Below are positions 8,863-16,100 of a DNA stretch of 19,226 nucleotides, one piece after another. Within the stretch, counting starts at the first letter, position 1. Every line of letters begins with the position of its first letter. The stretch covers positions 1 through 19,226 of the forward strand of contig JAFRBA010000147.1 in assembly GCA_017405115.1 (NCBI GenBank), in the 5' to 3' direction. The notes under the pieces were generated by a model. That model saw nothing but the letters and a program-made list of their open reading frames with translations, was not told the origin of the DNA and did not search any database. The stretch comes from Kiritimatiellia bacterium (lineage in GTDB: Bacteria; Verrucomicrobiota; Kiritimatiellia; RFP12; UBA1067). The translations under genes and the position numbers were made by a program.

Positions 8863-9698
8863 TCCTCGCGCCGCTCAGGGGTGTGACGACGCGGTGCTTC
8901 CGCAGGGTGTTTGCGGACGCCATCCGCGCGGCGGGCTTCTGCGAGGCGGTGACGCCTTTCGTCAGCGCGATGCCTGGCGCGGACCCTTTCGCGGACCGCG
9001 AGCTCAAGGGCGGTCCGGCGGCCGAGCCCGCCGGGTTCCGCGTCACGCCGCAGTTCATAGGCAAAGACCCCGCGGCCCTGCGCTTCTGCCTGGAGCGCAT
9101 CCGCGCGGCGGGCTACGAGACAGCCGACCTCAACTGCGGCTGTCCGTTCCCGATGGTGCGCAAGAAGGGCCGCGGAAGCGGCATCCTTCGCACGCCGGAC
9201 GTGCTGAGGCGCATGCTCGAGGTCGGATGCGGCGTGATGGGCGACGGCAGGTTCTCCGTCAAGGCCCGGCTTGGCGTGGACCGCCCCGACGAGCTTCTCG
9301 AACTTGTGCCGGTGCTCAACGAGTTCCCCCTGCGCTTCCTGGCGGTGCATGCCCGGACGGCGCGGCAGATGTACGAGGGCGCGACGGACCGCGCGGCGCT
9401 TGACGCGGTCGCGGCGGCCGCCAGGATGCCCGTGGTGGCGAACGGCGACCTCGACTGGCGCCTGGGATCCGGCATGGTGGGGCGCAGCTTCATACGGTCT
9501 CTCGGCGAGCGTGAAGACGTCGGCGAACTGCTGGCGCGCTACATCGCCGCGTCCTGCGAAGAGCTTCGGTGCGAGAGGCCTGCGCTGGGCCGCGTCAAGG
9601 AGCTGGTCTCCTACTGGCGTGGGCTGCCGCGCTGGCGCAGACGGTGGGATGTTGTGAAAATGTGCAGATCCGTTGATGAACTTCGGACGATAATTTGA
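8859..9698 (+). CDS. dus: tRNA-dihydrouridine synthase (Dus family)
   Basis: A protein of 279 residues. ATG 8859 is chosen because it overlaps the phosphatase stop as ATGA and gives the family N-terminus directly (MILAPLRGVTTRCFR, cf. APM.GVTD..FR). Dus enzymes are FMN-dependent and reduce specific tRNA uridines to dihydrouridine using NADPH. Visible motifs are LNCGCP with catalytic Cys95, GRGSGIL, VKARLG, VHARTARQMYEG (FMN/tRNA-contact histidine region) and PVVANGDLD. The protein is shorter than typical DusA/B/C proteins (about 310-345 residues). After NGDLD the family's usual helix and strand leading to the GVMIGRG loop is compressed to DWRLGSGMVGRSF. The subclass (A, B or C) is not clear. 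The last codon and stop overlap the promoter of the rhamnosidase gene. Confidence 0.9.
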   Translation: MILAPLRGVTTRCFRRVFADAIRAAGFCEAVTPFVSAMPGADPFADRELKGGPAAEPAGFRVTPQFIGKDPAALRFCLERIRAAGYETADLNCGCPFPMVRKKGRGSGILRTPDVLRRMLEVGCGVMGDGRFSVKARLGVDRPDELLELVPVLNEFPLRFLAVHARTARQMYEGATDRAALDAVAAAARMPVVANGDLDWRLGSGMVGRSFIRSLGEREDVGELLARYIAASCEELRCERPALGRVKELVSYWRGLPRWRRRWDVVKMCRSVDELRTII

Positions 9699-9704
9699 TA
9701 CAAT
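9696..9704 (+). promoter_or_regulatory. Extended -10 of the rhamnosidase gene, predicted leaderless
   Basis: TGATACAAT, followed by 6 nt and ATG 9711. Its TGA is also the stop codon of dus (9696-9698). No Shine-Dalgarno is present. A TTGATG at 9673 is 20 bp upstream of the -10 hexamer, too far for a normal -35. Confidence 0.6.
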
Positions 9705-9710
9705 ATACCC

Positions 9711-12353
9711 ATGAAGCTGAAATTAATGTTTGTCGTGGCGGCTGCGGGCGGCGTGCTTGCGCATGCCGCTTTCTCCGCGGGTTCCTCCGGTGCGGCGTCG
9801 GCCCCTGCGCTCGACGCATCGGCATGGGCGTGTTCCAAGTGGATATCGGCGGCTGACGCCCCGGTGTTCAAAGGCAAGGTCGCCGGCCTGTCGCGGGCCG
9901 CAGACGGCACGAGCTGGTTCGCGCATGCGATCACGAACGCCGCGGAGGTCGCGTCGGCCAAGTGGATGACGGCCGGTCTCGGCGTCTACGAGATATATGT
10001 CAACGGACGCCCTGTCGGCTCGGACTTCCTCAAGCCCGGGTTCACGCACAACGCGAAGACGAAGTACGCCTTCACCTACGATGTCACTCCTCTCTTCAAG
10101 ACCAAGCCCGGCGAGGTCAACACGCTGGCCGCCGAGGTGTCCGCCGGCTGGTGGCGCGACAAGATCGTTACGCCGGCCGGGCACGACGGCTTCGTGGGGC
10201 GCAAGAGCGCGTTCCGCGGGGTGCTCGAGCTGACGCTTGCCGACGGCACGCGGCGCCTTCACGGAACCGGCGCCGCGGCGTGGCGGGCCGGCACGGCAGG
10301 CGCCGTGACGCATGCTGCGATATTCGACGGCGAGGAGTACGACGCGAGGGTGCGGCAGCCGGTCTTCGGGGAGGGGCTTGGCGCCGCGGAGGAGAACGAG
10401 GAGTTCTCGGGCGAGATCCTGCCGACCGTCGGCGCCGAGATATGCCTTCGCGACGACATCGCGCTCGCCCCCGTGGCGGCGTACTGCTGGCGCGGCCGCA
10501 AGGGACACAACTGCGAATGGACCGAGCCCGTCGTCGGCGTTGACCGGAAGAGCGGCAAAGTCTACGGCACCGTCGTGAAGACGCGCACGTTCGCACCTGG
10601 TGAGAAGATGACCCTGGCTCCCGGCGACACGCTTGTCATGGACTTCGGCCAGAACTGCGCAGCCGTTCCACGCTTCCGGTTCAGGGCCGCCCGCGGAGTC
10701 GTCCTGACTGCTCTGCCGGGCGAGATGCTCAACGACGGCAACGGCGAGGCCGCGCGCGGCAACGACGGCCCTGCCGGGTCGGTCTACCGCGAGAACCTGC
10801 GCTGCCCGCGCGAGGGAATGCGCGTCGTCTACACGTTCTCGGGGGACGGAACCGAGACGTACCAGCCGCGTTTCTCGTTCTTCGGATACAGGTACATCTC
10901 GCTCTCCGCGACGGGCGCGGTCGAGATCGACGGCGTCGAGTCCGTGCCGGTGACGTCGATCACCAAGGCCATGGAGATCGGCCGCATCGAGACCGGAGAG
11001 GCGTCCGTGAACCGCCTGATCTCCAACGTATACTGGGGGCAGCTCTCCAATTACCTGTCCGTGCCGACGGACTGCCCGCAGCGCAACGAACGCCTTGGCT
11101 GGACGGCCGATACCCAGGTGTTCTGCGAGGCGGCGGCGTTCAACGCCGACACGGGACGGTTCTTCCTCAAGTGGATGCGCGACATGCGCGACACGCAGTC
11201 CAAGTCGGGCGGATTCCCAGGCGTGGCGCCGTTCGCGCAATACGGCAGCGGCGAGAACAACATGATGCGCCTAGGCTGGGCGGATGCCGGGGTGATCGTG
11301 CCGTATCGCATCTGGAGGCATTTCGGCGACGCGCGGATCCTCCGCGAGAACTGGGAGGCGATGGAGCGGTACATGCGCCGCGCCAACGAGACGCGCTACG
11401 AGCACGATGCGATAGCCAAGGAATGCGGCGGATACCAGTGGGCCGACTGGCTCAGCTTCGAGAAGCTCGAGTCCGCAGGCGGGGCCGGGCGGCCGGAGAA
11501 CTCCGCCTTCGACAAGGGGCCGGGCGGAGAGCGCCGTCCGAAGAAGGACGCGCTGACCTACTGGGACTACCTCGGCGCGTGCTACTGGCTCTGGGACGCG
11601 CAGATGATGGCGGCGATGGCAGCGCCGGCCGGCGGCGACGCGTCGAAGTACGCGAAGATGGCCGCAGACGCGCGCGCGTACCTCAAGAACCGTTTCTTCT
11701 CGTCTCCCGACGGCATGATCCTGCCGGTGCTGCGCGAAATGCAGACTCCCGCACTGTTCGCGCTCAAGCTCGACCTCGTCGATGGCACGGCGCGGGAGAA
11801 GACCAAGGCCGCGCTCCGGGCGAACGTGGCCGCCCAGAACGGCTGCCTGCAGACGGGCTTCCTCGGAACGTCGATTCTCATGGACACGCTGACGGAGAAC
11901 GGGATGGCTGATCTCGCCTACGACATCCTCCTGAACCACGGCTTCCCGGGCTGGCTCTACTCCGTCGACCAGGGTGCGACGACAATCTGGGAGCGCTGGA
12001 ACAGCTACACGAAGAAGGACGGGTTCGGCCCCGTCGGCATGAACAGCTTCAACCACTACGCCTACGGCTGCGTCCTTGCCTGGCTCTACAAGACGGTCGC
12101 CGGCATCGCGCCTGACGCGTCCGCCCCGGGGTTCAAGGTGATCGTGATGCGCCCCGTCCCCGACCGCCGCCTCGGACACCTCAAGGCCGAGTACAAGTCG
12201 GCGGCCGGCGTAATACGCAGCTCCTGGCGCTACGAGGGCAAGAAGTGGGTGTGGGACTTCACCGTGCCCGAGGGTGCGACTGCGCGCGTTACGCTGCCAG
12301 GCGAGACGGCGGCGAAGATATACGCGGCGGGAACCCACCGGGTCGAGAGGTAA
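9711..12353 (+). CDS. Secreted GH78 alpha-L-rhamnosidase
   Basis: A protein of 880 residues with a signal peptide of ~18-22 residues. The domain order is standard for bacterial GH78. It starts with an N-terminal beta-sandwich (~70-230, YEIYVNGRPVGSDFLKPGFT, typical of Bac_rhamnosid_N). A second beta domain follows (~290-410, TFAPGEKMTLAPGDTLVMDFGQN). The (alpha/alpha)6 catalytic barrel covers ~425-780, with DCPQRNERLGWTADTQ (Asp454, Glu460, Asp467) and TTIWERW (Glu761). The protein ends in a C-terminal beta-sandwich (~790-880). In characterised GH78 enzymes the Glu of the first motif is the general acid and the Glu of the WE motif the general base of an inverting reaction. Both are present, so it should release terminal alpha-L-rhamnose from plant or bacterial glycans outside the cytoplasm. 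No transporter or regulator is adjacent. Confidence 0.93.
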   Translation: MKLKLMFVVAAAGGVLAHAAFSAGSSGAASAPALDASAWACSKWISAADAPVFKGKVAGLSRAADGTSWFAHAITNAAEVASAKWMTAGLGVYEIYVNGRPVGSDFLKPGFTHNAKTKYAFTYDVTPLFKTKPGEVNTLAAEVSAGWWRDKIVTPAGHDGFVGRKSAFRGVLELTLADGTRRLHGTGAAAWRAGTAGAVTHAAIFDGEEYDARVRQPVFGEGLGAAEENEEFSGEILPTVGAEICLRDDIALAPVAAYCWRGRKGHNCEWTEPVVGVDRKSGKVYGTVVKTRTFAPGEKMTLAPGDTLVMDFGQNCAAVPRFRFRAARGVVLTALPGEMLNDGNGEAARGNDGPAGSVYRENLRCPREGMRVVYTFSGDGTETYQPRFSFFGYRYISLSATGAVEIDGVESVPVTSITKAMEIGRIETGEASVNRLISNVYWGQLSNYLSVPTDCPQRNERLGWTADTQVFCEAAAFNADTGRFFLKWMRDMRDTQSKSGGFPGVAPFAQYGSGENNMMRLGWADAGVIVPYRIWRHFGDARILRENWEAMERYMRRANETRYEHDAIAKECGGYQWADWLSFEKLESAGGAGRPENSAFDKGPGGERRPKKDALTYWDYLGACYWLWDAQMMAAMAAPAGGDASKYAKMAADARAYLKNRFFSSPDGMILPVLREMQTPALFALKLDLVDGTAREKTKAALRANVAAQNGCLQTGFLGTSILMDTLTENGMADLAYDILLNHGFPGWLYSVDQGATTIWERWNSYTKKDGFGPVGMNSFNHYAYGCVLAWLYKTVAGIAPDASAPGFKVIVMRPVPDRRLGHLKAEYKSAAGVIRSSWRYEGKKWVWDFTVPEGATARVTLPGETAAKIYAAGTHRVER

Positions 12354-12415
12354 GCCTAGAGGCTCCCGTCGGCGGCGCGGTGACGGACGCGCCACTCGTG
12401 CGGCGATGCTCCGGC

Positions 12416-12497
12416 GAACGCGCGGGCCGCGCGTTCCACTAGTAGAACGGCCGACTCTGCCGTTCACGAATAGTCCATGGCGAACGGCAGTGGAACG
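12416..12497 (+). repeat. Cluster of interleaved GAAC/GTTC inverted repeats
   Basis: A hairpin GAACGCGCG-GGC-CGCGCGTTC (12416-12436, perfect 9-bp arms) is followed at once by overlapping alternatives. These are CGTTCCACT (12432-12440) with AGTGGAACG (12489-12497), GAACGGC (12445-12451) with GCCGTTC (12459-12465), and CTGCCGTTC (12457-12465) with GAACGGCAG (12482-12490). The arms share segments, so several mutually exclusive folds are possible. The cluster sits between the rhamnosidase stop and the point where homology of the nuclease remnant begins. There is no T-tract, so it is not a standard terminator. It may be a REP/MITE-like element. Confidence 0.7.
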
Positions 12498-13107
12498 TCG
12501 GCCTGAAACGCTATTTCTCGCGCCCGTCCGGCCCTGCCGAGGGACTTGGCGGACGCTACCTTCGCGGCGACCCGATCCGACAGGACTATCTCGCGACGGT
12601 GCTGAAGTGGAAGAGCGGGGGCGACGTGAAGAACTACATGGCGATCCGCCAGCACGAGCCGTCGGCGGCGGACGAATGGCTTTACTTCAAGTCGGTCATA
12701 GGATGGGTGGAGACGCTGTTCCCGAAGTACCGCAAGGAGATGAAGGGGCTGGAGTGGGGGCGTCTCTACAGGAGTTCGGCGCGAAGTCGTACAACCCCGC
12801 CGCGCTGGAGAAGGAGGTGTCGCGGTTGATGTCCGACAAGGAAGTGCAGAACAACAAGGGCATATACGAGTATCTCCTTTCGGGCGGTTTGAGGCGCGAG
12901 AAGCTGAACCTCCGGCAGTTCGACGACGACGAGAAGCGCGCGGCGTACGAGACGCAGAAGGGCATATGCCCCCGCTGCGGAAAGCACTTCGAGATCGAGG
13001 AGATGGAGGGCGACCACGTCGTCCCGTGGTCGAAGGGCGGAAAGACCGTTCCGGAGAACCTCCAGATGCTGTGCAGGAGGTGCAACGCGCTGAAAGGCGA
13101 CAAGTGA
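12482..13107 (+). pseudogene. 5'-truncated, frameshifted remnant of a DUF262-type protein with C-terminal HNH nuclease domain
   Basis: Two frames together give the C-terminal third of a familiar DUF262 + HNH protein. Frame 2 runs from ~12482 (RQWNVGLKRYF, LRGDPIRQDYLATVLKW, KNYMAIRQHE, FPKYRKEMKGLEWG) to Tyr at 12767-12769. Frame 1 resumes at GAG 12772 (EFGAKSYNPAALEKEV) to the stop at 13105. A single missing base near 12770 explains the switch. The HNH part is intact: CPRCG, then DHVVPWSKGG, then ENLQMLCRRCN. DUF262 proteins include GmrSD-type modified-DNA restriction enzymes and other defence nucleases. The DUF262 NTPase region itself is gone, so this is a relic unless translated as an isolated HNH peptide. 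The frameshift could also be an assembly error, but the missing 5' part could not. Confidence 0.8.
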
Positions 13108-13125
13108 GGGCGGAGAGGGAAAATG

Positions 13126-13134
13126 TGGTATACT
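13126..13134 (+). promoter_or_regulatory. Extended -10 upstream of the 1441-residue protein
   Basis: TGGTATACT, with ATG 13147 12 nt after the hexamer. The predicted start is near 13141, leaving ~6 nt of leader and no Shine-Dalgarno. No convincing -35. Confidence 0.55.
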
Positions 13135-13146
13135 ACCGCCTAGAGC

Positions 13147-16100
13147 ATGATGGACTTTCTGACAAAACTGTGTATTCTAGGCGCGGCGGTTCTCTTCGCC
13201 GCGTGGCTGGTGCTGAAGAACAGAGGGCGCATCGCCTGCGCGACGGACGCGCTCGCGAAGGTTTCTCGCGCTCGTCTCGCGGCGTTTCTAGCCTTTGTCG
13301 CCATCGCCACCGTCTGCGCCCAGAAGCCCGGCGGCACGAACGCACCGCTTCGCGGCGCAAGTGCAGAGTTGAGAGTGGAGAGTGTAGAGGTGGGAGTGGA
13401 AAATGGAAAATGGAAAGTGGAAAATGGAGGCGTCGTCGCCGCAGGCGACTCCACAACTTTACACTCTACACTTTACACTTTACACTCTATCAGCACCAAC
13501 GATACTTATTCATTCTCGATGCCGTCAAACGGCGTGTGCCATTCAAAATGGCGTCGGCGCGGCGCGGCGGACGACTGGTTCGCGCTGTCGCCGGCGGGGT
13601 GGTCGTTCGCCCTTGGCGACATGTCGGTCACGAACCTGAAGGTGTCCTCTCGCGGCACGGCGCGACTCCCCGGCGGAACCGAAGTCTCTCCGCTTCCCGC
13701 GGCGCTCGGCGTCGTGCCGGAGGTGAACTGGGGGCTTCTCGGTTCGAACGCTCCGAGCCTCTTCTGGCATGCCGTGGACGCCGACGGCTCGCTGCTGCTC
13801 ACATGGCAGAACGTGCTTCTGCATCGCGCGACAACCAACCCTGTCTCCGTGCAGGCGGCGTTCCGCCCGTCGGGCGGCGTGACGTTCCGCTACGACCTTT
13901 CTCGTCTAGCCTCCGACGTCCCGCTGTCAGGCGTCGTGCCGTCCGCCGCTGGCGTTACGCCGGACGCTCCGCTCTCGCGCAACGTCACAAGCGTATCCTT
14001 CAAGTCCCGCGACGAGGCCATCTGCGACGGATTCCGCACTGCTTTCGAGGAGTCGCTTGGCGGGCTAGACCCGTTCTCCTTCCCAGAAGGCTCGACCAAC
14101 ACCGTCCTCGAGCACCTGTTCTACTCCGGCACGACCAACGGCGCTTTTGCCTTCCCGCAGACGACGGAGCAGACGGCAGTCCTTCGCGTTGCCGTCACCG
14201 GCACGGGCTCCGGCGACCTGCTCGTCGGCGGCTCGTACGTGCCGCTCGTGGGGGTAGTTCAACGCAGAGGCGCAGGGGCGCAGAGCAACTGTCTTATGCT
14301 CCCCGCGCCCAAAGGGGGGACTGTCCCCGTATACCTCAGGGGCGACGGGACGCTCTCGGTTTCGTTCGACTCCGGCGATTTCGCGTTCGGCGAGCTGCCG
14401 AGCATCGCGGCGAACCGCAGCATGGGCTGGATCAACTTCCCGAACACGAAGGCGACCGAGCCGTGCGTCCACGACTTCGGGACGAGGAAGCGGACCGTGT
14501 CGCTGCCCGTCGGGAACGGGGCGGACGACCTTGCCTGCGACTGGAGCGGGGCGGCGAACGTCGGGGTCGAGAACATTCCGCCGCGTTCGGCTAGGATAAC
14601 AGCCTCGTTCGACGCCCGCCAGACGCGCACGATAACGTACGCGCTTTCGCATCCCTACCGTCTCTTCGGGCAGACCGAGTACAGCCAGACCGTTCGCTTC
14701 TGCCCCCGTCCGCCTGATCCGGACCCCGACAACCCCGATCCGGAGGAGGAACCGTCGTGGTACTCGGAAGGCGACCCGACGCCCGACTGGGACACCGAGC
14801 CGAATGACGAGGACGCCCCCGAAGAGCCGGACGGAGCGGGGGACGGAGACGAGGTGTGCCCCGTCCACGAGGTCCCCTACGAGCAGTGCGCCCACCTCCA
14901 CGAGTCGGACTATACGAACGCCGTGCAGAACGTCGCGCACCTCGGGGGCGTCCTCTACGTCCGCGACCCGCCCGTCGTGGACGAGCAGATATACCTTGAG
15001 GTCCCGAACGAGCATGTGAACTGCTGCGGCTGCCCCGACCACTGGACGAACTGCGTGTCGGTCGCGTACCGCTCTCCCTGCGTCAGGGTGACGGGGCCCG
15101 GCGGGCAGGACTTCTCGTCTACGGGAGAGTCCTGCACGGTGGACGTCGCGGGGGTGCGCCCCAGCCGCGCAGTCGGCGACGCGGGACTCGCCTTCGCCCG
15201 CAACGGCGAGATATACGAGCGGCGCGACTACACGGCCCTCGGCGTCGCCATCCGCAAGGGCGGAGTTCCGCTCTCGCGCTACAACGAGCTCAACCAGCAG
15301 TTCGGCTATCCCATGACGGTGTGCACGAACGACTGGCGGGCTCCGGAGCTGGAGCTCGTCACGAACGTTAGGCTGCCGTCCGGCACGGTGCATCTCGAGT
15401 TCGCTGGCGCGACCGCGCCGTTCGCGCTATGGTACCTCCGGCGCGGAGAGAGCGAATACAGGAAGCTCCTCGACTCTGAGACATGCCCCGTCAAGGTCAT
15501 CCCGATCGCCGCGTGGCACAGAGTCGTCGCAGGCGTTGCGGCGGGGAGGGCGGCGTCGGTACCCGTCCTCGTCACGTCGTCAGCGCCCGGCACCGTGCGC
15601 CTCGTCCTCCGCTATTGGACGGCCGACGGCGGCGCGTTCGTCGAGGACTCCGCCGAGCAGCGGATAACGTCGCTGAACCCGACGCTCTTGTCGGACGCGG
15701 ATGGCGACTGGAGCCTTGGCGAAGGCGACGTCGCCGCGCAGCTCGCGGGCCGCACATTCCGGTTCTGGACGAACGAAGACATCCATAAGGGCGACTACGT
15801 CGGGCAGTCATTGGACCTCTCGCCGAACGCCTCGGACCTTGTCGTGAACGGTCGTCTTGACCTCGTGAACCTCTTCCCCGTGAAGCTCGATCTCAAGCCG
15901 TTCGTCGACGCATGGGGACAGGGCGTGACCTTCATCCTCTGGTCGCCCGCAAGCGGAAGCCTCCGATTCTGCGGGCTGGATGTACAGCCCGATTCCGCGT
16001 GGGCGTACCAGACGAACGACGTGTACACAACGACCGGAGACCCCGTCTGCGCGGCGGACCTCATTCCCGTGTCCGGCGATGGAGTGGGGATCGCGCCGAG

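Noticed and set aside
12416..12436. Rho-independent terminator for the rhamnosidase
   Set aside because: The hairpin is good, but no T-run follows, and its arm belongs to the larger repeat cluster.
13363..13487. CRISPR array
   Set aside because: Units are 7 bp with no spacers, inverted about a centre, and lie inside a coding frame.
12966..14594. 542-codon + strand frame
   Set aside because: Arg-rich low-quality translation crossing the nuclease remnant and the 1441-residue gene in the wrong frame.
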